From assembly GCA_036345935.2 (NCBI GenBank), contig JADWOT020000009.1, forward strand, positions 14,751,556 through 14,815,555: 64,000 nt of DNA, written 5' to 3'. This DNA is from Taenia hydatigena. Lineage: Eukaryota; Platyhelminthes; Cestoda; Cyclophyllidea; Taeniidae. Made by a program: the position numbers and the translations under genes. The first letter of the stretch is position 1. Each line of letters begins with the position of its first letter. The notes beneath the pieces were generated by a model. It was given only the letters and a program-made list of their open reading frames with translations. It was not told the DNA's origin and ran no database searches. Positions 1-11,610 of this stretch are shown piece after piece.

Positions 1-352
1 AATAGATTTCACGAATGGAAGGAATTTAATCCATCCAAACACTAAATGATGGAAAAGAGAGAACGAAACGGAGGGGTGAAGGGAAAGCCGAAGGTGCTTT
101 CGTCAGCGGAGTGAAGTGGGGAAGGTCGCCAGCACTTAGTAGAAGTAAATGTTATTCTATCTCAACTCTACCTCCTCCTCCCCCACCATCTCCTCCCCTT
201 CGCTAATCGCTGGTTGTGCTAGCGGGTGCATATACAGTAACAACAACTGCGGTGTACCTAACAACACCCTCCGCATAGTGTAGATGCTGCATTAACGAGA
301 AGGACAATCTCACCAACTAGTCCTGCTGTGAGGTGGTAGGAAGCGAGCATTT

Positions 353-397
353 CCCTCCTCCTCCTCCTCCTCCTCTTCCTCCTTCTCCTCCTCCTCC
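353..397. repeat. CTC/CTT pyrimidine microsatellite
   Basis: Imperfect trinucleotide tract of CTC with some CTT units. The first 450 bases of the window hold nothing else I can name; the frames there are short and low in complexity. Confidence 0.85.
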
Positions 398-3300
398 ATT
401 AATATCTCATACAGTTGCTTAATCTGTGCCGGTGAGATCGTTGACTTTAAGGCCATGCAAGTGCACCGATTGCATTGGTGAAGAGTCCGTTTTGCTTTTT
501 CGATTCTTATTCTTCTTCTTCTTTCTTTATTACCACTAGAAATATAATTATTACTATTCCTCTTCTTCTCCTTCCTATTCGTAAAACGAAACTTACCACT
601 CCATTGCCAAAATTAATGCAATTACCAATTACATTTTGCCATTCACTCTGCATTGCATCACGTGTGCATACACATACACACCCATACACCAAAACTTTGT
701 CAGGTTCGTTCTGTGTGTCTATGCAGTGAGTTAGGGAACTTTGGATGGAAGCACGTTACATGACTTATTTGTTAAACAAACCGAGATAACATATGCACAT
801 CGTTGCATGGGGAATTAAGCAGCACATTAATTATTTGGAATTAATTCAGTATGATTCCTCTAGTGCTACGACGGCGGCGCAACCAGACACAGTGCAAACA
901 AAGTTCTTTTACGAAGCAGAAGCATGTCGGGTGATGGATGGATGGACGGGTGGCTGAATGGCAACTCCACTTCAGAAACACACGTTCATTCTTCTCCTCC
1001 TCCTCCTCCTCCCCTTCCATTAACACAAGCACGCTTTGAACTGACAAGCATTCCTTTCCTCAACAATATTTACCATTTCACCATAAGTGTCTCATGGACG
1101 CTACCTCCTTCTCCCTCCCTCTTATTTGGCCTCCTGGATGGTTGGAACCCACGTCAAGCCTTAACCTTGCTACTCAAGGTGTTAACGTAAGTGTGCCATT
1201 TTTGTGAACAGCACCCACTACCAAGCGCCATGTTAGTAGAACCGACAGCAAACTCGGAATTCGAATGCATAAATGGCAGGTTGCGCGTGAAGTGATGAGG
1301 CATTGCCTACGGCAAGATTAAGCCCAACGTTGTTGTAAATCAGCTCTGCTACAAGGCACATGAATATTGGGATTAGAAGTGCACAAACAAGCCAGTAGCT
1401 GCAGCGATTTGTGTGGATCTCGGCTTTGTTATTGATGCACACATTTCTTGGGTGAGATCGGGTTGTATTTAATGAGTGGTTGCTGTCTTTCCGCGCGGCA
1501 ATAGATACGATGTGCGTCTTATGTTGGGTGGAAGCATGCTTTTGTGAACTGTCCGTGGGTTCTTGCGCATTATATGGGTAGTAAAAAGTGCGTTATTTCC
1601 ATTAACATGATGTTCTTGTTTGTGGGTCGCATACATGGTGGTGATTTCACTACTCGTTGACTTGTGGGCCTTGGTTATTTCTGTGCTGATGTGATCTTTG
1701 CCAAATGTGTTGTATAGAGTCTCAGCGATGGCTTACTCATGGGTTGCGCTTTGACGGAATGGGTTGGCGTCTGGATGAGGTATACGTAGCAGAAGCTGAG
1801 AAAGGTGTGGCTAGTGGGAAGCTTTGGCATAACCACGCAGACCGTGCTTCGTAGCAGCCTTAAATGCTTGCATGTTAAGGTCTTCTTTCCCATCAGTAGT
1901 TATGTTTGTGGGTGCTGGCTTTGCAGCGCATTGGGCATTTACGTGTCGGCTTTTGCATTGTTTGGTTTTTCTCCCTTTGTGATGCTACAAACCCACTGTG
2001 GTGGTAATGGTGGTGAAGTAACATTTGATGAGTCTGGGTTGGTAGGCAATTTAAGGTTGTGGAGTTATTGGCGGAGGTGTATCTGTCTCGGTTGTGCGAT
2101 GTAGAGGTGGCATGGCCAATAGCGGTGTGTGCAGGGTGGCATGGTGGTAGGTGTGACCTTGTATGTTGTTGGATGCGGGCGTTGGGTGTGAATGGCAAGG
2201 CCGCAAGCTAAGCAGACTAAGTTGAGTGCATGTAGCTGATGAAGGCAATCTTATTGTCGCTTTAAGGAAGGATGATGATGGTGATGAGTCTCTCAGAAAA
2301 GGTGAGGGGGGAGAAGAAGAAGAAAAGAAGCATTGCGAAGTTTTTTCAAACCTAGTCTAGTCCCTTGTTCTCGTGAATTTGGGTGTATGTGTGTGTTTCA
2401 TTTGACAGTTCGAGGTGTATGTTTCTTGTCTTATGGGGTAGTGGTTTTTCCATTTTACGTAAATCCACGTGCAGTGATATTTTCAATATCGTCTATATGC
2501 AGTGCAGAGAATTCAGTTGTAGTTCCGTAGACATATGCGTGTACGTGTATAGGCTTCCCTTTTATAAGTGAGGTTGTTGAGAAAGAAATTGGACGAGTCA
2601 TGGTTGATGGTCAGATGGCAATACTTTTTGGTGCTCGTTCCCTGTGCTGAACATTGGGGTGGGGAATTGATTGGAGTTGTCCCGGTGGTATGTTAGGTGG
2701 GTAAATAGGGGATTATTTGAATAAGGAGGGAATGATGTCATGGTGAATGGCGCCCCATTTGGTGGGAGGGAAGGCAAAAGGAACTTACAGAACACTTGGC
2801 TTTACCTGGCTCCAAAGTGGTTGCAGACGCAAAGTATGGCGAAAGGGATTTTCATTTCCTACGGAGCATTATTTTGTGGTAGGCTTGGCGACATGAGTGA
2901 GTGGCACTATATTTGATGACTTGACAGGATCTGTTTTTAGCTGCAATGCCTAGCAATATTAGATTTTCTACTACAACAAAATACTTCTGTGGGTTAATTA
3001 AAAGTTAATGGATGAATTATTAATTTAAAACGATGGGTGTTGATTAATAATGCCGAATAGGTCAAGCAGGATTCCAATCCTGCGAGTACTTGGTCGTTAT
3101 TCATAATCTTATCACTGATAAGACTCATCCCACTTACATGTGTTTGTTTATTACTTCCTTCATACAGTCATTTGCTGGAATAAATGTTAAAGAAATGACT
3201 GCAGTTTTTGCTGTTGGGACTGTTTGTTTTCCAAATACAATGCCTAATCAAGTTATTTTTTACCACACAATTCTCTCAGTGATTAGAAAAGTTTCTTTGA

Positions 3301-3659
3301 GCAGTTTGTTAAATGCTTTGTCATGTTAATGACGGTGGACTGTGATTGATGAGGCCTAATTTTGCAAACGGATTTTCAGCTTCATTATATTCTTGGTGCT
3401 CATTTTCCACATGCATATCATTTTACCTACGCATAGACTTATGTATCTATTTCCGCAAGTAGAGTTAGCGGTGTGACTATTTTGCAAAGACACCACCTTC
3501 TTGCGTGCATTGTTTTACTGCGCTCTACTTTAACTGGTTAAGCATGACTGCTACGGTGTTGTGTTAAATGCTTTAGTAATGCAGCGAAGATGGATTTGGA
3601 TTAGTGAGGCCTGATTTGCTGAATAGAGTTGAAAACCTACCACAGGCTTTCTCGTCTCA

Positions 3660-4330
3660 TTCCCCTTCTTGGTAAAGCATATTTGGAGCCTCCACTTCTG
3701 AATTGGAATTGAGATTGTTTTGGCAGTTTGTTAAACGGCTTGTTTGGTGTGCCTTCTCCTTCTTCACCTCTTCCTCGATTCTCCCTCTTTCGCCTCCTTT
3801 AGCTTCCCCTTCTTCGAACGGCTCTTTGACTTCCTCCTCTCCTCTTCCCAGTAACAATGACTTTTGAGTTATCCACACCACCTCATTCTCGTGTCTACAG
3901 CGTTGGCTTCTTTCATTTCTACCCACCGCAGCTTCCGCCTCATCGGACGACTTTGAGGCAAGGCGAAGAAATTGAGTGCCTGCTGCAATGTGATGAACTT
4001 CACATCAAACGCTACCACCGAGTCATCGTCCTCCTCGTCTTCCACATGATCATCTGTCTGAAGTGCTGCCTTGTGACACACTGCTGTGCTTCTTTGGCGA
4101 CCTGAATGCCGTTGGTGGTAATAGAGGTGGGTGTGAGGACGAACTCCTACCTCTCCTCAACACAATGTCCACCATTGTTTAGGCGAAAAAGAAAAGACTG
4201 CAATAAAACTCGTAGAAGCGGCTGGAAAGGACGAGTGAAATGTAGACTAAGAGAAAGAGGGCACAAAATCGCCTCAGGCTCACAGTCATTTTCGCAGCGC
4301 TGAGCTTCGGGAGGTGACCTAAACAACTGA
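3660..4330 (-). pseudogene. Relic exons of an unknown charged protein, copy A
   Basis: Read on the minus strand this block has exon-like pieces with splice-like borders: a short piece ending just before a GTGAGT at about 4284, a second piece between a pyrimidine-rich acceptor and a GTAGGAG donor (about 4144-4223), then an acidic stretch (DDHVEDEE) and a highly basic and acidic coiled-coil-like stretch. Frames shift between the pieces, and copies B and C show the same shift, so the damage predates the duplications. I cannot name the parent gene. It could also be noise in a conserved repeat. Confidence 0.3.
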
Positions 4331-7300
4331 TTGAATCGATTGCTTCACCGTTTGAAAGTCAGCTGCCGGGTCGCTACTGTCACACTGCACGTGCAGAAGG
4401 GAGCAAGTGCTGTCATCGCAAACGAAGAAGGCGCCTTAACACTCTCTCACTCACTCCCTCACTCACTCACTTACTCAATGTCTCATTTGTGGTGGCGAAG
4501 ATGTATTAAGAGATGTTGGATGGAATGGAGAAGAGGAGACAGTGATGTATGTATATGTGCACGTACGTTTTTAGGTGCTAGTGTATGTATGAGAAGAAAC
4601 ACAACGGTGGCAGTGGTGGGGTTTCAGAAGGAAAATGTTAAATTGGTAATACATGTGTATGTGTGTGTGTCGCATACGTGCGACGGTGAGATGAAATTCC
4701 ATGATTGTGAGTTGAAGCAGGACCATAAAGAGAGAGAAGTAGTCGTTTAGATAGACGATTGTCAAATTAGTTTAAAATTAAAATTCAGTGGAAGGAAGTA
4801 GCAAAGGAAGTGGGTAAATTAGTGAAAGTGGTGGTGTGGGAGGCAGGGAATGTTGCATGGCTTGAATTGTGTGACTGGTGGGAGTGAAGTAGGATGGATG
4901 TAGAATAGAATGAAGAAGTGTCTAGAGAGAGAGAAATGAATGGTGAATAATGCTTGAGAAGTAGAAGTGGGGAGAGGGAAGGAAGCCTACTAGCTTCCCC
5001 ATAGGCAGTTGTGATGGTGGTGTTGAGCTATCAAGTGGGCGCAAGTAGCAGAAGCAACAGCAGGTGCTGTTGTATGAGGATTCAGTTGTGAAATGGCGAA
5101 GAGCAATGAGAGGGGAATGGTGGAACTGTGCAGATTGCATAGGTGTGGGTGAGGTCAAAGAGGCCGAAAATGAACAGGGAATGGTTGTACTGGTAAGAAG
5201 GTGTGGAAGAGCACGTAAGATGCAGGAAGATGAACTGGGTGTCGTGTGAATTCGCAAGTGTGAATGCTTGCTGATGCACGAATAGAGGATACGTGGACAT
5301 TCAAAATTGTGCTTCAAATATGCTTTGATTAATGTCCACCAATCCGCAAATGACTCATGATTATAAGTAATTTAAATAATGAAGGAAAGAATATCGGAGG
5401 CTATCAAGCCTTCCGTGGCCCCGTCAACAGTTCCAATTTTGCTCAGCTTTCTTTCCGCCTAACTGCTACAATAGCACCGTAGTTAGAGACGTTCGGTTTT
5501 AAAATGTGCATATACACTGCACAAACACGTCTATCTACAAGCTCAGGGGGTAAAGTAGCAAGCAATTAGGCCTTGATGATGAAGCGACTGACACCGAATG
5601 AAGCAGGATCTGTTCAGTTGCATCCAAGTTTCTCTCCGTGGTTCTGCGTTGTCCGTGGAAGGGAAGCCCAAAATGTGATGATAGCAATGATGCCGATAGC
5701 GAAGTAGCCATTTAAAGCTTCGTTTTTTCCTCCTTCAACTCTGGCGTCTCAACGAATTCTCCATCTTCCCATCCTTTATGCTCACATTCCTTCTTCCTTC
5801 TCGACCATCACAGTGGAGTGAACTATCACCGTTTTTAGAGATGCGTAGCAAATAAAAGAATGCATTTGATAAAAATTCAAGCGACAAACCCGTTGTACAG
5901 TCAGGGAATGCCACAATAGTCTGACTGAGCTTGCCTAGCTGTACGACACACCTGAAGGATTTTGAAGCATTTTAAAGGTGATGAGGACCAAAAGGCAATG
6001 ATGAGATGCTTCTTCTGCTTAGGCTAGTATTCTAATTGGCACCGACACATTGCACCATGAGTCAGCAAAGTAGAAGCAACCAAGGCGGTGCTGTGCGCAG
6101 TGATTGCATACTGCGCTAGATGGACGAAGTGATGCCAACAGAGATGACGTGAGCGCGTGTGTGATATTGCATCTCTCCCACGTGAGGCATTCTCCCTGCA
6201 AGGCATTCTGTGCAGTGAGGACGTACTCCTGAACCTGCATTTCGTTGGACTGCAGCAGGATAAGATGGGGCATGATTATGGGAGAAGGTTGCATGAGGCC
6301 CTAAAGCTATGGCTGAGTAGCAGAGCACACACTGTATTGAGTCAGAATTAAACAGCCGCCCACTCACATATATGGGCTCTGATGGTGTGAGTGAGAAGTG
6401 AAATAGAGCTTGCAAACATAACAAAATAAAGTTAGCATGCATTGTGATTGCAGGCTGGTTTGAGGTTCGAATAAAGTGCTTTTGTTGCCGCTGACATGCA
6501 TAAATAATAGATGGTAAATGGATCCTCCCATCCCTCTCACTTATTTGGTGCCATATGTGCATCTCGACACACTGAGCAAATTGGACAGTGCTTTAGTAAG
6601 TTTGCTAAAACATGCCAAAATATGCAAACTGAGACACTGAAGTCGTTCTAGTAGCCCGAAAATAATGCTTGTGCTCGCAGTGTGCTTGATGTGAAAGTGA
6701 GGCCACCGACTGGGTCTGTCCTCACCTCTGTGTGTAATGTGAATGTAGAGAGGGTGATGGTCATATCTTTGGTCAGAACCTGAGTTGGTGTAGGCACCTG
6801 AGTAAAACTTACCGAAATGTGCTAGCTTTCCTGATTTGAATTCTAATGAGTTGTAGATAAAATCCACCCAGGATTGCATTTGAATGAAGATGTGCAGGAT
6901 GCGCACTGATTACTCTCTACCTGTTATTCATTAGCGATGCCATGTTGCGTTTAGAGTGGACAAAACATGTGGAATGTAGGGTTTGTTTCCTTGACCAGTC
7001 GTGACCACCCATCTGTGTTGCGAGTTGCACAGACGTGACGAGATGGTAAGGTGTGGCAATTGCCTGCACATGAATCAACCACGTTTATCAAACCTGAAAC
7101 CAAATGCTGCAGGATAGGAACTTGATAGGCGACATTGCGCCACATCTTGACTGATATGATCAGTGAAGACACAACGCTTCTTGAGTAACAGTCGTTTTGC
7201 ATTTGTGTCGTGATGACGACATAACGTGCTACTGAGAAGTACAGAGCATAACTTGTCCACGATGTGCGGTTTATCCTTAGTCGTAGTAGAGTGCCCTAAA

Positions 7301-7619
7301 AGGGTTTCGAATCGTCAAGTCGAGTGGTATTTTCCCACTTACTGTTCGCTCTTTCGCTGTTGTGCAGTTGCAGGATCTTCTAATTACCTCTGGCGACTGA
7401 AAGTGTTTGTGTGATCTACGGTGCAAATCATGTAGTCACTTACTGGGAATTGTAGACGACGAGCGTCAGCATCGTTACGATGCTCTTCGCTGCTCCTGTT
7501 TTGGATCCTCATGTGCACTGGTTTAAACCGATTGAAGCGTAACTCGGCTCCAAGTCCAAAGCGTGAGCCAACGTTGTGTCAAACAGTTTTGACAGTATTT
7601 TGAGAAGGATAGGGAGGTA

Positions 7620-7800
7620 TTCGCAAAATGATTCGCTTATTACCAAATGGCTGGAACAGTTCGATTATGGTGATGCGTAGTACTCGAAGGGCGTCATTCC
7701 TAAGAGGACACCCGATGCCAAATGAAAAAGGATTACGTCTCTCTCGGTCAACGTCATTTGGGATTATTGAACAAAGAGCGGCTTAAAGCGACTGGAGCGC
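7620..7800 (-). pseudogene. Histone H2A relic, copy A
   Basis: On the minus strand a frame aligns without gaps to the H2A alpha-2 region over 15 residues: VLRITIIELFQPFGN against VLEYLAAEILELAGN (V, L, E, G and N shared). Weaker similarity runs upstream through the region that in H2A reads RIHRLLRK. Stops interrupt it and the N-terminal tail is absent. Alone this match is weak. It gains weight because the H2B-like relic lies head-to-head beside it, the usual H2A/H2B arrangement in many animals, and because copy C repeats the pair. Confidence 0.3.
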
Positions 7801-7844
7801 CACAGTTGCTAGTCCAATGAACATTTCATCATCGGTTATCCCAA

Positions 7845-8190
7845 ATCACCCACATACGGATCATGTCACGCGCCTGAAGCACTTACTACCCCATGCCTGA
7901 AAGACTCTGCTTAGAGCGTGTGTGTGTGTGATGGTATGCAGACACAGTTTCTCATGATGGTGAATGATCTGCCTAGAAAAGACAGAATGTTGCTGACAGC
8001 TGAGATCCACCTACTCGATGGGGATCGATGTAACTGGTTTCGAATGTGCACCATCCAAGCCGGTACCTTTCTTACACTACAGCATCTGACACCAACGACG
8101 TTGAGAGCAGAGGCGCAGACTTTCTCACAGGCAGCAAGCATACCGATGGATGCTTACGAGCAGCATTGCCGGAGTACGAGACACATTGAA
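7845..8190 (+). pseudogene. Histone H2B relic, copy A
   Basis: Plus-strand pieces resemble H2B in order. RLKHLLPHA-stop-KTLLRA lines up with the helix alpha-1 region VLKQVHPDTGISSKAM, followed by VND and an AE pair, then IQ near the REIQTAV position. An in-frame stop and small indels separate the pieces, so it cannot make H2B. The basic N-terminal tail is missing. A CCAAT motif at about 7811-7815 lies between this relic and the divergent H2A relic, as expected of a shared histone promoter. Similarity is low; the histone context supports the call. Confidence 0.4.
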
Positions 8191-8377
8191 AAATGTTTAC
8201 TGAGGGAGGGCTCTATTTCTTCCCTTCCTTCTCTCCATTATTCTTGCCGCATCTTCTCCCCCTTAGTACAACCCCCTCATATTGCCCTTCTCTCTGTGTA
8301 CTGAGGACACGCAATTAGCCATTGCTCATCCGTCATTTATCAACTAATTACTTTGCTTTTCGCAGCATTAATGGCTT

Positions 8378-8520
8378 GCGTGCTCTGATCTGCGTACACT
8401 ACTGATGACTGTCAGTGATAACGCAATAGTACCTGATCTTCGCCAAGTTACTTCATTAAAGTCACCACTTTCCCATTTAATCAGGAGGCATTCCATTTGG
8501 TTGGTGTACACTTGCCGTGG
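8378..8520 (-). pseudogene. Histone H3 relic, copy A
   Basis: Minus-strand frame beginning PRQVYTNQ (H3 has PRKQLATK at residues 16-23) and continuing to WRRSGTIAL, which aligns with RFRPGTVAL at residues 40-48 at nearly the expected spacing. It then degenerates. Its 5' end abuts the H4 relic at 8520/8521, so the H3 residues 1-15, the shared promoter and the first H4 residues are all missing. Identity is roughly a quarter of positions. The divergent H3/H4 arrangement and the repeat of the same layout in copy C strengthen it. Confidence 0.42.
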
Positions 8521-8766
8521 ATTATTCAAGGTTGTGGTGTTGTGGCTGCAAACTATGGCAGAAGTGATCGATCAACTTCTGGATCACCGCTAAACATCCA
8601 CGATAAATGGGTTTGTCCACGAGGAGGACTGAATGCTCAAGGATTTCCTGGAGAGAGTTGCTCACCACACCATCACGCACACTGAGCACGCAAAGCACGA
8701 GATCGTCACTACCATGAGCAGCCTAGCTAGACTACGAGTCGATCGCGCCAGATTTTCGAGTGACTT
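8518..8766 (+). pseudogene. Histone H4 relic, copy A
   Basis: Plus-strand match to H4. IIQG aligns with NIQG near residue 25. After a frame change, FVHEED-stop-MLKDFLERVAHHTI runs on to THTEHAKHEIVTTM. H4 reads [26 protein letters not shown] over the same 26 positions, and about 14 residues are identical (K, FLE, V, T, T, EHAK, V, T, M). A stop codon and frameshifts show it is dead. The N-terminal tail is missing. This is the strongest of the four relics in copy A and anchors the reading of its neighbours. Confidence 0.72.
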
Positions 8767-9114
8767 GATGCAACTTGCTCACCACTTATTAAAGACTGAG
8801 TATTCTACAATTCTACCGTAAAGCAGCACAGCTGATTTGTTGTGGAGTGACAAGTCGCTTTTATCTGATTAGTGAATGTATTCCCAGCATTATTAGCATA
8901 CGGTTTGCAGAACAATAGGTGTTATGAAGATTAACAGACAGATGTATATCTGGAAGGAGCAAACTCTGCGAAATAGCTGAAGCAAACTTCACTACATTAT
9001 GTAAAATACTGAAGATTACTCTGCCTGGAGGCACGATGGAGTCGAGGAAGGTTGGGAAGGACCCAACTTAACCCATCCAATAGCTAAAAATCCTGATGAA
9101 TGGGCGTGGAAAGA

Positions 9115-9410
9115 AGAGTGTGGAAAGACCACAAGAATGATTTTTCACTGCTTCATTTTGACCCAAACAAACGCAGAGCGGATGTGTTTGGTGGGAGTAG
9201 CGCGAATCTATTTGCCCCTCAGCACATTGCTCAGCCACAGCATTTGCTCAATCTTCGGCTAGACAGCAGTCACTCACCATTTGTGCCCATTTTGAATCAA
9301 TTTTAAATGTAACCGTTCACTTGCAAGGTGTTTATTTCGCCTCATTTTAAACAAATAACTTGGAGATTTTGAGGCTTTGTATCAAATGGACGTTGCTCTG
9401 TTAGAATGAG
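9115..9410 (+). pseudogene. EXOSC10/Rrp6 N-terminal fragment, inverted copy
   Basis: Frame of about 60 residues containing HIAQPQHLL and then LDSSHSPFVPIL. This lines up residue for residue with the N-terminal region of EXOSC10 (NIIRPQ, then IDNSNTPFLP). It is an inverted duplicate of the minus-strand sequence at about 10530-10740, and both share flanking non-coding bases. This copy keeps the frame open where the minus-strand copy has lost one T. It ends at a stop at 9306 with no donor site that I can support. Known family role: 3'-5' exonuclease of the nuclear exosome. Here it is only a fragment. Confidence 0.55.
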
Positions 9411-10252
9411 AGTGAGTGTGGGAAACGCTGCTGATATGAAGGATAGGCTCAATCAATCGGTCCGGCACCATCCAAAATCTGCAAAGGGACATTTACAGTG
9501 GCATGATTAACAAAGCATCACCTTATGCTTCAACTCAAAGAGCATTACAGTGCCATCTAAACATGAATCGACTATGATTCATGATCACATCAAAGAACGG
9601 TCTCAGAGATTGAGGGTGGTGGGGAAGTGTGCGTCCACACACACAGAGGGCCTTGTCAGGCACTCCCTCCTTCTCCTCCGTGAATCTGCGGCTGTTTAGG
9701 TAATGCAGCTCAGAGCGCCGTCGCATGGCCATTAGCACATCAATTATGGAAAGTCCAATTGCGCGCACAGAAGTCGCTCGAAGTAAGCGCTTGCTCAGCA
9801 GCTGAGCGTGGCGCAGTGATATATGAGGGCACCACATTGATGGTTGACGTCGCCGCAGTCACTGATCCCACTACGGCTATATCGGCATCAATTTCCTGTA
9901 GGAAACAGCGTAAGCTGACGATGGAGCACTGCTAATTGATCACTTGCATAGGACACGCAATGAAGATTACCTGCTCCACATGACTGCTACTTCTAGCACT
10001 GAGAACAACTTCGTGAAATTGCCACACGTATTTGTGCAGCAGCGGTGGTACCCGAGGGTTGCAGCACACGTACATCCCACTTCTCTCCATACACGCAACA
10101 AACATGAATGCTTGTGCTACTAACTACGAACAGTAGAACCTCAGGGTAAATCCTGAAAAGGGACATACGTGCTATCGAATGCGGCAGCAATCACAAGATT
10201 TCTACCTCAAGGCACATGATGAACAAACATGCTGAATTACGATGCTACTTAC
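9411..10252. other. No supportable gene
   Basis: Single-copy-looking sequence. A 100-residue minus-strand frame (9535-9837) and a 65-residue frame (9993-10190) are present. The second contains HSIARMSLF at the place where an EXOSC10 gene would continue with its HHSYRSF motif, so it may be the decayed next exon. The rest I cannot interpret. Confidence 0.4.
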
Positions 10253-11034
10253 TTCTAGATCAACAGCGATTTCTGACGCTGCACTCAATTCCTCTGACAT
10301 ATTTCTTAGGCCGTCCACGGTCTCGATAATATCCAGCGGTGTTTCCTCCAGAGAAAGTAGCCTTGCATTCGGTGTAGAACTGTCATATTTTTACTGCCCC
10401 AAGCTCCTTCCGCACGCCTCCAGCTCTGATAGATAGGGGTGCATGTAGTCAACAGTTTGGGGATTCGCTTCACAAGTGCAGTCTGCAAGAACAGCGCCCA
10501 TTGCATAGGAAGCCTCAAAAGCTTTTAAATTGTTTCTTTTAAATGAGGTGAGATAAGCACCTTAAAAGAGGACGATTGCATTTGGATTTGATTTCAAAAT
10601 AGACACAATCGACGTGTGACTGTTGTTTGGCTGGGGAGTGAACAAATGCTGTGGCCGAACAATGTGCTGAGAGGTAAAGAGCTTCGTGCTACTTCCACCA
10701 AACCCATCTCCTCTGTGTTTGTTTGAATCAAATGAAGCAGTGAAAAGTCATTCTGAAATTCATCTTAAACGAAACCTGTGGAACCTCTCTGGATGACAGG
10801 GATGCCTGCTTGCCACCTAGAGTCATTAGAACATTCTGAGCGTCACTAGTAGTTGCTCTGTCAGGTAACTCCTCCAATGAGCAGGGCTGCGCTGAGTCCA
10901 TGATATTTGCTCCCTTATCCAAGTTATCAATGACATCCCCCTCAATTTCACAAAATAACAGCAAGAATAGCACCTACGCTGTCCAAGCTCTGCTTAACTT
11001 CTATCAGTTGCATCTTAATATCAAGCAAAATCAT
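10253..11034 (-). pseudogene. EXOSC10: EXOSC10 (Rrp6-like nuclear exosome exonuclease), broken
   Basis: Minus-strand exons in order: 11034-10978, a 37-nt GTAGGT...GAG intron, 10940-10776, a piece near 10740-10575 with HIVRPQHLF, and 10482-10253. The last contains NPQTVDYMHPY and then EETPLDIIETVDGL ending IAVDLE at a GTAAGT donor. EXOSC10 proteins have EETP, D-L at the same spacing and FAVDLE, the first acidic motif of the DEDD exonuclease site, 32 residues from start to end in both. Defects: a TAA at 10391-10393 inside the last exon, and a one-base deletion in the HIVRPQ piece relative to the 9115 fragment. The catalytic domain beyond DLE was not found. Most likely a decayed copy; sequence error is the alternative. 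Confidence 0.65.
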
Positions 11035-11236
11035 TGTAACAGGTATTAGCAAGAACGGAGTTAATGGGCAATCCAGCTTTGGTATCCATAGGAATCGCAG
11101 TCTATCATCAACAAATCTCAACGTTTATTCATCTTATAGAAAGGAGACGTCGTGAGACGCCTGCTGCATCGTCTTCACCACAACCGTTCACATGCACCTC
11201 GATGGCAGTACTGAGACAGCGCGAGTGAGCATCGCG

Positions 11237-11245
11237 TATATATAG
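11237..11245 (+). promoter_or_regulatory. TATA box
   Basis: TATATATAG preceded by GCG, 46 bases before the ATG at 11291. The same GCG-TATATA arrangement precedes the micro-exon gene at 18508. Confidence 0.5.
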
Positions 11246-11290
11246 ACGGGGCGCTAGCCTCCAGCCACCCAAAACAAAGCTGCATCTGTG

Positions 11291-11335
11291 ATGATCATGG
11301 AGCGAATTGCTCTCGAGAAGGATCCGACCGCCAAA
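11291..11335 (+). CDS. First coding exon of an unidentified gene (partial)
   Basis: ATG at 11291 opens a frame MIMERIALEKDPTAK that runs exactly into a GTGAGT donor at 11336. A second in-frame ATG is two codons in. The TATA box 46 bases upstream gives a sensible promoter-to-start distance. The next exon is not certain. A 62-base piece at 11416-11477 has a TTTAG acceptor and a GTAAAT donor and stays open in phase, but its acceptor is poor. Downstream, the inverted copy D begins near 12355, so the gene may be truncated. No family recognised. Confidence 0.35.
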
Positions 11336-11610
11336 GTGAGTGATTTAAGGTAAACAAAAATCAGAAAAGCATTACCTTACTGAAAACACTAGTCGCAACG
11401 CAAATGAACATTTAGGGCACTTCAATGGCTATTCTAATTGCCCCGATTTCACCAAGGCCACCAGTGTTTAGCTTAACGTAAATGTTCCTCCGATGAGTCA
11501 TTAATGTTCAGCGTTTATCATAAAGCTGTATTAGGGCAAATCACCGACAGAAATGTCCTGCCTACCTTGAAGCACACCACATCGCACTTTCCTGTGCTGC
11601 GGCTGAATCC

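Larger units (their letters stand above)
460..9130 (+). repeat. Segmental repeat copy A
   Basis: Long segment that recurs as copy B (22880-31270, same orientation), copy C (37796-44787, inverted) and, in part, copy D (12355-13430, inverted). Shared landmarks include the block around 1900-2100, a tract near 4440-4480 of CTCA units, and the block 6120-6570. Copy B matches A from about 500 to 6570. Copy C matches A from about 1910 to 9130 but lacks roughly 6330-6760. The ORFs inside (475-729, 924-1190, 4331-4750 and others) do not keep frame between copies and I read them as noise. Only the relics listed separately resemble genes. Confidence 0.85.

Noticed and set aside
4331..4750. 139-codon ORF in copy A
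   Set aside because: Not open in copies B and C at the matching place; crosses a microsatellite.
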